Shown here: in pieces, positions 13,053 to 25,416 of the stretch
Layout of the letters: the number at the start of each line of letters is the position of its first letter
Position numbering within the stretch: position 1 is the first letter of the stretch
DNA from: Rostratula benghalensis
Taxonomy: Eukaryota; Chordata; Aves; Charadriiformes; Rostratulidae
Length of the DNA stretch: 64,000 nucleotides
Assembly (NCBI GenBank): GCA_013399305.1
Contig: VXAI01000191.1
Location: 951,191 to 1,015,190, forward strand
Direction: 5' to 3'
Program-made: the position numbers and the translations under genes
The notes under the pieces: generated by a model
What the model saw: the letters and a program-made list of their open reading frames with translations, nothing else
Told to the model about the DNA's origin: nothing
Databases searched by the model: none

Positions 13053-14953
13053 GTAAGTTCATATAGCCTTTTATTTTTTAAAACATCATTGATCTCAAAA
13101 TATTTGGCAAACTTTCATCAAAAGTCAATAAAATCCGTACAAGGTTCTCACCAGTTTTAGAGGTGAGGAGAAAGAAATATTTTGTGACAGATGAAACCCC
13201 GTTAATAGAGTGAATCATAGCTGGGACCAGAACTCAGAAAACTTCACTCTGTTCTCCCATCTTTTCCATTTCTCTACTAAATGTCGCCCACGGGACTTTA
13301 TAATATTTGCAGGTTGGTTTTGATTAAACATCTTTGGGCTATGGCATCTATACTTAAGGAGAACCTTTGTCTCTAACTTGATCACAGAGAGGAACTGTTA
13401 AATACAAGCTACACAATGTTCTATTGGAATCACTTTTTCTTCAAGCAAAATTCCTTTTTGGTATATTGAATGGGTGAAATGAAATGTCAAGCTCATCTAG
13501 ACTTCAATATGTAGCCTTGTGCTACAGCAATGTGAGGGAAAAAGCTGAAAGCTTACTGACAGCAATGTAATCTCCCTAATACTGAGATTGATCTAGTCTG
13601 CAGAGACAGGGATGGCTGTGGCGCATACAAATGAAGAAGCGGAGCATTTGGAAAGATTGCAGCAAATCTCATCTGTCTGTCAGCAAAAGTGTGGTGAGGT
13701 TGTTCACTAAATAGCACAGCCTTCAGCTTAAGATACCACATACAGGAGGCAAAAAGAAGATAACATGAAGGATGAGTGAAGAAAAGAACCAACTATGTTA
13801 TCTCTGCATGCTCTGATTAACACGCTGTAGAGGAAACCATTCAAAGTTCAATGGACAGTCAAGACTGATAGACAAGGGGACAGTCAGGAAACGTTTTTCC
13901 TTCATCCTGATGCTGCCAGGACTGTGAGAAGCAGAATGAAAGCATAAAATGTTAGACTATTTCAAATATGATTCTTTTCTCTATTCTGCGTGGGAATCAT
14001 TATGAAATGTTTCTTGAAGGTACTACAAAGCCTATCCATTTCCTGGATAAACCACATTTTTAGCCAAGTGGCTGCAGTCAGCAAATTGGCAGCAGATTCA
14101 GAGGAATTTCTTAGCATATTTAGAAACTGTTAAAAAGCCTAATCCTTTCCAGCAAAATATACAGTAGGGACTATACATATCCTGTCTTACTCTTTTTTTT
14201 TGATGACTTAATCTCACCTTTAATAGGTTACTGTTTAAAAAATATAAATCTTTATCTTTCCCCATATAAATAATGGAGGATAAGATGTGCAAGTGCCTAT
14301 GACGACTGCAAAATCATCTAGTCATATCTTTAGCACCTTCAGCACCCACCAGACCTGGGCTGAAAAAATGAATTTGATCCATGTATGCCATGCAGCTGAA
14401 CATTTGTGCATGGCTTGGAAAACTTGTACAGATAATAAACCAAGGTTGCAAAGTGCTGACCACACTGTAGTAGGAAATCTGTAACTCAGAGGATGATTCT
14501 TTGGGATTCCTCACTTGCTCTTGTTATGCCCTAAATGGACCTGAGGGCAAATGAAAAATTGAATGACTGATGTCATCAAGTACAAAAAAATGTTTTTTCC
14601 CCAAGCACCTCTGTAGGGTGTTACTCCTTGTCCATACACAGGGACATGAACGAAAATAAACAGTTAATGTGAAACTGTACCATATTCAGTGGCTAATTTG
14701 GGAATTGAACCAAGGTCTCAGAGGATAAAATGAAGGATAAATTCATAGTCACCTAAAATGAGACCTGAGTGCCATTTCAGAGTTATCCAGATTCTTATAT
14801 ACAGAAAATTAACTGTGCCAGGGCCTGGATGCAGCTACCAGTCCTGAGGAAAGTGTTGAACAGGCAGTTATGGTAGATCAGAAAACTGGGACATCTCCCT
14901 GCTACATGGAGCGGGGATTCCTGACTTCCTGGCATGCTCTTCTTGGAGTATCT

Positions 14954-15205
14954 AATCATAAAATCATAGAACTGTTAGAGTTGGACGGGACCTTAAAGAT
15001 TATTTAGTTCCAACCGCCTACCATGGGCAGGGACACCTCCCACTAGACCAGGTTGCTCAAAGCCTCATCCAGCCTGGCCTGCAACACTTCCAGGGATGGA
15101 GCATCCACAACTTCTGTTCCAGTATCTCATCACCCTCACAGTAACAAATTTCTTTCTAGTATCTAATCTAAATCTCCTCTCTTCTAATGAAACAGTCCAT
15201 CCAGG
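14954..15205 (-). mobile_element. CR1 LINE 3' end (5'-truncated)
   Basis: In antisense orientation the segment shows, from its left end, the AATCATAGAA tail, the GTTGGACGGGACCTTAAAGA block, the CCATGGGCAGGGACACCTCC block, and the CACTAGACCAGGTTGCTCAAAGCC and CTTCCAGGGATGGAGCATCC blocks, in CR1 order. It continues into CTCACCCTCACAGTAA and fades near 15205. A piece of roughly a dozen bases corresponding to the usual TCTGGGCAACCTG block seems to be missing after 15115. It is a non-coding, truncated copy. Confidence 0.92.
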
Positions 15206-15471
15206 TCTGAGGTCCACATTTTCTCAGGATAAGAAAACACAGCCAAGGCAGAGTGTAGCAGGCAACATGAGACTGGTGGCACATGATAGACTTAAAAATA
15301 CATGATAGAGAAGGAGGGAAGGAAAACTGAAGAAGGCTTTTCTTTGAGCATGTAAACCAGCAAACACAGTGGTGCTGCTCACAGGCAGCTGCTGTTGCCT
15401 GAGAAAACTACATTTGGGATCCATTTTTCTTGGAATAAAAATACATTCTTTACTTGTGAGATCTTTCGTTG

Positions 15472-15510
15472 TCATGAGACCTTGTCATGAGACAGAGTCA
15501 TGAAACAGAG
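15472..15510 (+). repeat. three-copy 13-bp tandem repeat
   Basis: TCATGAGACCTTG, TCATGAGACAGAG and TCATGAAACAGAG follow each other with a 13-bp period starting at 15472, 15485 and 15498. It is a short degenerate minisatellite with no known function. Confidence 0.8.
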
Positions 15511-18500
15511 GCAAGCTGTGCTAGGTACAGGGTTGTGAGCTCTCAGATGAGAATGAAAAGTCCCTGTCAACCAGTACACACAGGATACTCTCTCCTAAGA
15601 TCTGGACACTCAGTACAGTTTTCAGTTCTCAAACAGTTAACAGCAAGCATCTTTAACAGATATATATTCAGTGCCCTCTCTGTAACTGTCTTTCAACTTA
15701 TTGATCATGACCTCTGGAACACACTGACGCAAAGCGTGATATAAATCCAACAGTAAAAGTATGAGTTAATCCTGCAGTTCCCCGTGGGTGGCATCCTTTT
15801 TTCACAGTGTTTTCCTACTTATTAGGCAAAGAAATTTATGACTTCAGACAGAAAGGGTTTGGGGAATGACAGGTAGAATTCCAGCAAGCATCAGAACAGC
15901 AGAAATCAGACTGGATTTTTTTCTGTTATGCTTTCTGTTGGGTCTGTCCCCCTTGTCTTTCCCCACATACATATGTCTTGTGTGTATTTTTAGCATGCTC
16001 ATACTTCCTAGGCAGGGAGTTCTGCAGCAGAATTTACATGTGTTGTCACCTTTCCATGTGTGGTCTCATGGTCTTTCATGCACAACCTGGCCCTGATTAC
16101 TTCCAAAGAAGTGTTTATGAGAAGTTGTGGCTTCTGACAGTTCTTACAGTTAAGTTCAATTTTTTTGTTGATTATTATTTGTTTGCTTATTCAGAGTCTT
16201 GTATGATAAACTTATCAAGAAGAATCAGAAACACTGAAACTACAGAGGGACTGATAGTTATTTGGATGTCTGTGATTTTCAGGAGGCTTTCCACATGTTT
16301 TCTTTATATTTCTTGACTTCTTTTCTTGCTATATCTTTTTCTTGTCTCTATACAAACATTAAATTTCTCTGAATTTGTATTGATACAAAATAATAAAGAA
16401 GGTTCACATTGTTGACATTAAATTATTGAAATTGTCTTGTTCAACCTTCACTTGTGTTTGTGACATTTAAAAGTCAAAGCAAGTTTTAAACTGTATTTCA
16501 TTTGCATTATTATAAGGATATCTTCAGTAAAAAATATAAAAGCTGTTTGTTCTTGCCTGCTATGACCAATAGCTAACACAGACTTCCTGCATGCATATAT
16601 ATATATAGGCTTATATATAGCTGTTATACCAACATTTTATAGCTTAAGAATTAGATTGATTATTAATTCATCAGCAATACAGGTCAATATATTTTTAAAC
16701 TTCTAAAGCTATGTACTCATTACAATATAGCAATATAAATTCAGTCATTTCCCTCATCTCACTCCCATCAGTTTCTAATGGGTTCACAAATGAGTACAAC
16801 AAATGAGTGCCAGCTGCCAAAGTCTTGGAACTGGGTGAAAATTAAACAAGATGGACATTCTTATATCACTGTTTGGGACTGTTACCTTGCTTCATTTAAT
16901 GTGGATCTAGACTGGAATCCAATCTAGTGCAATGCAATTAAAAATTACAGGTGCTTCTTGCATGGACTTCCTACTGAAATGCTTTCATCTCCTCCAGAAA
17001 GAGAACGGGGCAGGTAGCTTCCTTAGTTTCCCATTAATTTTAGGTACAAATTTCACAGGGATGTGATTCTCAGAAATACCTTTTGGTGTCGACCATTTTT
17101 ATCAGCTCATTCCATGTGCTTCAATGCAGCTGTACTGTGATGTGTCTAATTCTCTCCAGGCTGTGTTCACGGAATGCAGGTATGGAACCATCAAACTTTA
17201 GTTTCTGCTCCATGGGGACACTGCAGGTGAGCAGAACTTTATCTGGACCTAATGATTTTACAGAATCTTACACAAAACTTCACTGAACAGTACAGTCCTC
17301 TGTTTTCTAGCTTTTGTCACACAAATGTTTTTCCGCTCTTTCAATGAAAAGAGCATACAGGATATTATTCCTAAAAGGAGGATGCTTCAAATACTTAGCA
17401 AGTGAAATTGCTTTTTGCAACAATGTCAAGAAAATGAAAGAGCTGGAAGCAAATTGAAAGTTTTCCTGTGAGGAAAAGCTATACATATAAACACAAGCAT
17501 CATGTCACCCCCTGGCACAAAACTGCCTCATTGCCTGCATTTCCCGAGTAAAATCAAAATAATAATAAAATAATAAAATAAAAAAACCCAAACTGGGTAC
17601 TACTGCAAGCCATCTTCTGGTCAGACCTCAGAACTAGAGTAATTTTTTTAATATCTATTTATTTATTTTTTTTATTATTTCGTTTTATTTAGTAAATATT
17701 TATTTTAGCTGTAGGCTTTAAAGGATGCCCTCATCTGTGAGAATGTAAGACCACTGGTGAGTTGCAGATGGTTTTTATTTTTATACTGAGTCTTCAGTAG
17801 ACCTTGGAAGTACTCTTTGGCTCTTAGAAGACTTTAAGAAAATTATTAAGCAGGGCTGCTACTGCCAGTGGTGAACTATAAGGTTCTAAATATTGGAAAT
17901 TACAGGTTTTTTGGTTTTTTCACAGCTTAGATTGATTTTTTTTTCCTTTATAACTGCAGAAATCAAAAGGACTGAGGTTAAGAAAGTGGAAAAAGTTTGG
18001 TTGTCATAACAACTGAGCTCACTGAATAGAGAACCCAGAATAATTTAATTAATTATTTTTTCCCAACATGCAAAACCTTTAGGGTATTTTTGTTCAACTG
18101 AGATTTCTGATCTCATTGAATTATATTGGATTTTAGAAATAGCACTCTGAGAGCCTGTGCAGAGTTATTTTGGAAACAAATAACAGAAAAAACTGATACT
18201 TTTGGCCTGAGGTTTCATTAAGGAATGAGTTGCTGCTTTCCTTACAATCAGGTATTGCTTTACCCAGACAAAGGTTTTGAATTTAATATTGTCTGGGGGA
18301 CTTGACTTTAGTATTGGCTGGGGGTGCTGTCCTGAGATCAGGTAAATTATCTTGACTATATTGAATTCACTCTTAAATTGTAAATTTACCCTCATAGAAA
18401 TTGAGTCATCACCTACAAATCTACTTAATCGTGTACCAAATCTTTGGTCAAAGGATAATAATAAAATATTTGAATTCAACAGGAATCATTGATTTCCCAG

Positions 18501-18903
18501 AATAAAAGGCAGCGGGTATGCCCACAGTTTCCATATAACTTGTTTGCTTCTGTGACTCTGTTCCCACTGAAAATTAATCTAAATTCAGCCCCTGGACGCC
18601 ATGCCAACATCTCAGTTAAGCAGTAATCCACCTCTAGTGATAAACAAAAGAAAAACCGTGCTTGCTCTTTTTCTGTAGACAATTTAGTAGTCCATTAAAC
18701 TGGGTTGTGACACATGCCATAAATTGGCCTGTTTGCTCTATCTTCTTCGCTCCCTGTTACAAGCGAACGTCGTTCCTGCTTGCAACCCTGCTGTGGATTG
18801 ACAAGGGGGCAGCTTTCACTGCTCTGATAGCAATAGCCCACTTGCACTTCACACTGTGTGACACCGAGAAGCTGAGCTTTTTACAGGATTTTACAGGATT
18901 TAC

Positions 18904-18915
18904 GGGGGGGGGGGG
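18904..18915 (+). repeat. G12 homopolymer with adjacent 11-bp duplication
   Basis: Twelve consecutive G follow a duplicated TTTTACAGGAT just upstream (about 18879-18900). Runs of this kind are prone to length change and sequencing error. Confidence 0.85.
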
Positions 18916-21900
18916 AACCCTAAGGCACCCCAAACATTGCATTGTGTGCCAGGCTGAGTTTACTCTATCTCAGGCACAATTCTGATGGGCATTTAGTTAC
19001 TTTTCTCACACAATCTACCTCTTTTCAGTGATTTTTTCCGTGATTGCAGTGGCAGCTAACAATACATAGTGACTCAACGTGGTACCGCACAGGTGAATCA
19101 CCAGATCTGCTAAGGCAACTGCCAGTCCATCAAGGTAATGCACATCATCCTTTTCAGCATCCCACATAAATAAATACAAGTCACTCACTTCCTTATTTTG
19201 TCATCCCCTGAATCTGCTTCTCTAAGTCCCTCAATCACAACAACACAGGATGCAGTAAATCTTTTTTTATTTTGAATTATTTTGTTGCTAAAGATATACT
19301 TGCTACTGAAAATCTCAGTATCTCCCTCTGTGTGATTGGTTATACATCATCTCATTTCATTTCATACAGGGGAAATATATTTTTTGGAAAATAAATGGCA
19401 ACAATTATCTTCAGGAAAAAACCAAAAAGGGTATCCAGTACAGGTATATTGTATATACCTACATGAACTGCAGATGCATTTGGAGTGTAAATGTTTTTCA
19501 CTAAGCTTACCACAAAGAAATAGCATATTCTTTGGTCTTCCCCGGGGGAACATCAGAAAAGTGAACCAGTCACTTACAGGGTAGCCTGTCAGAGCTACAG
19601 CTTAACAACAAGGGCTCAGGAATAAATCATCTTTCTTATTTTCAGCTGATGCTGTCAAGACAGCCTGCTGGACAACTGCCTGAGGTGGGTGGATTCTCAG
19701 GCTTTTGAAATTTTTGACAGCAAAACACAGCTACAGTGTAAAATTAAACTTTAAAGATAATGTTTAAGTTAAAAATTAAACTTCATTTAGTAGCTTCCAA
19801 AATGTACTAGCAGAGGAAAGGAAAGGTAGTGACACCACATTTTTTGAGCCTCTAGGATTATCAGTCAATACTTTATTTAATGCTGAGCAATGCTCTCACA
19901 CACATACAAGAATAAGCACAGCACTTATTAACAAGCAAAACCCCACAGTTATTTGGAGTATTTGGAGGGAAAGAGCAGGTACTGTCTTCCTTTGTGTTTT
20001 GGTGTGGTACAAGAAGCCCTGAGACTACCTACCAGATCAACCCCCTTGGCAGGATACTCACAGCAAACACCTTCTCTGCACATCAGGCTGGGCTGAATTT
20101 TCCTTTGAAGTACTGACCCTGATCTGAAGTTAGACCATATTCCTTGGGGCACCTAAGACTTTGGTAGTTATGACGAGATCTAAATTCAAGAGGGTGATAA
20201 GAAGTTCAGACCATCTGTTTTACATGGTTGGCAGATCCTGTCCCATCAGCAGGAGTAAGTCCTGATGCCGAGGAACTGAAGCAGCCATCCCAAAGACAGG
20301 TGTTGAGTTTAAGTTAGACTCTTCTAGGCACTGCAGGGAGAGAAGTATCTCTTCCCTCCTATTAAGGTAGGTGACTTTTTCTTTACAATGGTGCGTTTCC
20401 TTCCATCGCTTAGAGAGAAATGTTAAATAACAGAATTAAATCTTACATTTGTAGTTGGCTAAATTTTATTGTAGTGATTCCTGTTCTAATCTTACTGAAA
20501 ATTTTTCACTTTACTAGTTTACTTTGCTGTGCTTTGCTGATTGATTTGAATTACCATTTTTAGTTGATTTATAAACAGATATTTGATACAAATAGAATTA
20601 ATTGATGTTCCCTTTAGAATATGACAGCTTCCCCATTGCTTTCAGTGGTGATGGGGTTTTGTGCATATCTTGTTGCAGTAGCAAAACACACACCCTCTCA
20701 CCTTTTACCTCATTATATAATCAGCAAATGGATTATATCATAGCAATATTTAGCATTTACAAAACCTGCTAGAAATCTCTGAAATTAACAATATTACATC
20801 TGTTACTCTGTTCATGCATAATGGCCAATACTAATAGGTGAAATGGACTTAGTTACCTAGTTTTCCAATCAAATTAGGAAACACAAATACTTATTTCATG
20901 AACAAAAATGCTCGAAACAGCACAGGTAGATTGAAAACACCATGGAATGAAATACTTTGAATTCAGAAGTTTGGCTGGCTCAACATACTACAAGTAAACC
21001 AAACAACCCACCAATGTTGGTAATTATTATTGATCTTGCTGTAAAACAGACTCAGTGCTGTATTACCACTTTATTTCATAGAGAAGCATGGACATAAACT
21101 ATTAAGTCATTAATATAAGAAGACATCGATCTCTGTCAGAGGACTTTTGGCTGGGTCTGATCACTGAGAGGACAGAATACCACGGGTTGATGCTGTCATC
21201 TCAGCTCTGCCATCTGCCCGTGTCATTCCACCACTGAAGGAACCAGCTGCATTGCCAAAGCTCAGGTACATGAGCATTTGAATTAGGATTCATTCACATA
21301 AACACCTGTTAAAGGACTGGGTTATGATCTGTGAGATATTTCTTATGAAGGATTTGTTAAGGGAGATCGTAAACTGTTGGAGTTTCACATCTCACTTTAG
21401 CACTTTAAAAGCTAGAAGTTTAAATTAAACTCGTCACCAATGGTGGTTTTACAGTCAGCCAGGGAGAAGCACTTCCAGAAGCTCTATATAGGCCATCCTG
21501 AGGCCTAGAGTTCGATGGGAAAAATCATACACTAGAGACACCTGTATCTTATCACTGGTTGTTGAAGTAGCTCATACGACTTGCTTAGATTAGACGCCTA
21601 ACTAATTGAGAGCTGATGGTGGGTAAAATGAATCCCTCTCTAAATGAGCAAATACAGAGGGCTAAAATACACATTTCCCATTATTTATTAAGGCAAATTT
21701 CTATAGATATTAAATAACAAAATCTTGCAGCTGAGATTATCTAAAGAGAAGACTTATCAAGATTTTTTACTGTAAGAAAATTTTTTGCAAGTGTTTCTAC
21801 CTTTGTCCACCTTAATGATGTGAGCGGAAAGTTTCCATGAATATTTTTGAAGTTTCAACACAAAAATGATATACACTTCTAAAAGGAAATATACAAAATC

Positions 21901-22308
21901 ATATTGTATTCTTTATACTTAAAAAAAAAAAAAAGTTTTTCAAAACAGTTTTAATAAAACCCCATTGCCTTGCCTTCTTCAGGAAAAAATATATAATATT
22001 CTGTGGTGTCGGTTAGCGCTAGGTATGTGTCATTGACTTGCTAACAGAAAAATAGTTGAATTTGCCGTATTTATAAACCTCTATATTGGCAAACTGGATT
22101 TTGACATTTTGTAACTTTGAGTACTTGCACTTGTGACTATGCTACTTTGTTAGCTTTATTAGCTATAGTTTTTGCTGCCCCATGAATCAAAATATTGATG
22201 TCGGTTTTTATTACATAAATTATAAAACAATGTAAATGTTAGTGGCTTGTTCTTAGATCTCTTAAGGCAAAATTGTAATGAATATCAATCTCAGATGTAG
22301 TTTCAATA

Positions 22309-22356
22309 GGATCTACATCATAGACTTCCGAAAGGCATTCAAGACAGTCTTGATTT
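22309..22356 (+). mobile_element. possible LINE reverse-transcriptase scrap
   Basis: One plus-strand frame reads IYIIDFRKAFKTVL. This resembles the conserved reverse-transcriptase segment of CR1/L2-type LINEs (Y-L-D-F-x-K-A-F-D-T-V), in which the first D is catalytic. Homology does not visibly extend far on either side, so this would be an old decayed remnant. A chance match over about 14 codons is possible. Confidence 0.35.
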
Positions 22357-23440
22357 AAAACTACAACAAATGTCGAAGGCAAGTTTTTGCAATTAATTAT
22401 CCTTGATTAAACTTTTATGTTTCAACATTAATCTGAATTCCTTCAACTTCATTTTTCAAATGATGGATTTCATCATAGCTTTTTCCATTAGAATATTAAC
22501 TGTTGTTACAAATCTCTCCTTGTTCAGGTGTTGTGTTCTCCAGTTCATTCAACAACACTAATTTTCAATTTGAAATCCAAAGGTGCTCTTCACATTTGCA
22601 GACTACAGTACTTGAACATGCAACATGGCAAAATGTGCCAATTTTACTGAAGATGCTGGATTCTGTGAATATAGATTTGTGTGTCTACAAAGCTAGCTCC
22701 AGTATACACCACAAGGTATCATGCTCTAGCAGACTTTTGCAGTTGTTTTGATTTGCGTTTTCATAAAATGGGCCGTTATTCTTCTGCTTACACTTCCTTT
22801 TTCAAAATCTTCAGTGTAAATAGCAAATTGGTCACTGTGGGAATTACTCATGTTTCAGAGTCAGTGTTTAAGTCCTATGGATACATTTTAAAGCATTTTA
22901 AATTAATTATTGAATTACGTTGTGTTTTCAAAAATGAAATATTCTCACCAATCATAAATGATTCTTGACAAAAGAGTACAAAGTAGCACAATAGGAAGAC
23001 TTTACTTGCATAGATACCAGTGCAGGCCACTTGCTAAACATGGAAGAAGAGTCTATATGCAAATCAGAAAATGCCTAGACAAAAGTAACGAGGCCTTGAT
23101 TCTGTCTTCACATGTGGGTGTGAGACCAAGAATAACATCCAACAGGGGACAGTCCATCCACAAGGCATTCAAATAAACTACCTCTGTATTTCACTGAGTC
23201 AATTTTGTGTATTTTATTATGATATATGTTCCTCATGTTGGCTATTTTCACCTCATTTTGTCTAGGATTTTTTTATTATTTTATATCTTTCATTTTCAGA
23301 GAAAAATAAAAAGAGTAGATGACACTGCACGTTGATGTTTCTGACCCCTTGATGTAGAGATGATATAATCCATTTTGTAATTCTGGCCTGGGTCTGGTGA
23401 CAGCCTAGAAAATAAGAAAATCTATAGACATAGTATTATA

Positions 23441-23486
23441 CTATCTATCTATCTATCTATCTATCTACATATATATATATATATAT
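23441..23486 (+). repeat. compound (CTAT)n(AT)n microsatellite
   Basis: About six CTAT units are followed by an (AT)9-like run. The tract is likely to be length-polymorphic. Confidence 0.93.
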
Positions 23487-24818
23487 GTACTTATGAAGCA
23501 TAATATTTTTATTTCATTTTGAAGTAATGGGACACTAAGGCTTACCAATATGTCTGCATATATTGATCTAAGTCAGGTTAAGCTGAAGATAAAAAAAAGA
23601 GCTCTTCATGTTCTATTGTCAGCACACCTAACAATGCTGCACACACACAGCGGCCAACTCTGACCTGAAAATTTCCATTTAGGTGTGGATTTACTTGGCA
23701 GTTATTAACGCTGACCTCTGCAGCAGTGGGGTTTCCTCTTTATTAGATGGGGGTTTATTCTCAGGAAAACCTACAACAGTAGGCTTTGACATTTTTCTTT
23801 CTTATCTTTAGGTTTGACAAGACAACTGTGTCATCACTAGTATTTCACTTACTGAGGAAGAAAAAAAATATGTTATTTTAACTACAGGTTCAAAACCAGC
23901 AGACACAGGACTTGTAAGTGCACCTTCCAGTCCTTCCCGACTGTGAGGCACATACAACTTCACAGCAGGAAGCAAGGAAAGCAGCAAGCAGCAAATGGCT
24001 AAAAGCCCAGAAATTCAGAGAAACTTAAATTGGCAGAGATTTTGACATTCATCGCCTATCTATTTTATAAATATCCATTGGACAGATGATACATTCTCCA
24101 GACATTAAACTACCTGCTACTTGATTTTGTATTTATGTCTAAATGGGACTTAAATCCGCTAGGATTATGGTATTGTGAAAAATAACCTGAGTAAAAGTGC
24201 CATCTCTGTTACTGAAGAGGTTACTATTTTTTTTAACCTGATTTCCTTGTGCGAAAATACTGTGAATGACAGGTCATAGATGCTAGCAATAGAGAACTAT
24301 TTTTATTAAAATAAGAGGACTGTGAAAGTGTATACTATTGAAGCAAATAAGAAATGTGGCTCTGTAATTTCCCCTAATGTAAGGCTAAAAATAGTCAGAT
24401 TGCTCTTTTTATACTACTGCTCATCTAGAATGAAATATGTCTATATTGCAGAACGGAGTGTTTCTCCAACAAGATCAACAAGACCAGCCACGCTTTGACA
24501 TCCACACAGCGCCATGGAGCTGGAAGTAGTTTCAACAATTTTTCCTTGGGTGTTAACACCAAGAAAAATAACACTGTGACTGGTACAACTGTAATGTTGC
24601 GCTGGTACAACTGCTTTGTTTCCCTTTCTCAGAACCACCTCTACTGAAGCTCTCTTGAAGGCTCAGGACTGCTCACATTTCTGGGGTGAGACAACACAGC
24701 CAGAGGTGGCCTGGCAGTGACTGCTGAAGTCTGAAGGTAACTGTCAAAGCTGACACACAGCTTTAGATTGGTTATTCCCCCCCTTGGAAAACTGGAAAGT
24801 CTTAAATGTATCTCTTAT

Positions 24819-24867
24819 GTACATTATATATGTATATATGTATGATATATGTGTGTGTATATATATG
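24819..24867 (+). repeat. AT/GT-rich alternating tract
   Basis: Irregular TATATG and TGTGTG alternations. It is low-complexity sequence that could form a cruciform or Z-like structure. Confidence 0.75.
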
Positions 24868-25348
24868 ATCTACATATTATTCAAAATACAGTGCTGAAGG
24901 ATGAAGCACGATATAGAGAAGAGACGTGACCTGTGTTTCTCACTCTATCACAACCTTTCCGCACCACCCAGGGAGGTTACACATTAAAATTCTCAACAAC
25001 AAAATATCATGTAATTTGTGGTCCTCTTTGTTGTTTCCAGAACTGGAGCAGGGTACCTCAAGATCTGAAGTTGAATTTGTACTTTAAAAACACTCAGGAA
25101 TTCAGTTCTGTATGTCTCATTTTCCCCATTTGAAAATGGCAGATGTTACTTTTCCAAGGGAAGCAACTGATTAAATGCTTAAAGATTAAGGAACAATAAT
25201 GGCATGTCACAAAATACAATGACTTTTTCCTAATATACATGCTTCTATACAGTTAATACCTCAACTGTTTTGTATACCAAATTCAGACTGGTAGATTTCT
25301 TCCCTTCATTTATTGTTAATTATTATTATCTGGAAAAAAAAGTGCATT

Positions 25349-25416
25349 GAAAAAAATGAAATAAATAAAAAATAATATATATTAATATAATAATAATATA
25401 ATAAATAAAAATAATT
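25349..25416 (+). repeat. A/T-only low-complexity tract
   Basis: Almost entirely A and T with AATAAT and ATAAATAA units. It is simple sequence of an unwinding-prone type. Confidence 0.8.

Larger units (their letters stand above)
7931..14953. other. gene-free AT-rich interval
   Basis: No gene or clear transposon is visible. The interval holds simple repeats at 8908-8927, 11919-11970 and 12705-12734, and a small exon-like segment at 12999-13052, all listed separately. Open frames are short and lack recognisable domains. Confidence 0.65.

Noticed and set aside
15978..16316. 112-codon plus-strand frame
   Set aside because: No recognisable motif, overlaps another frame of similar quality, and has the base composition of the surrounding DNA.
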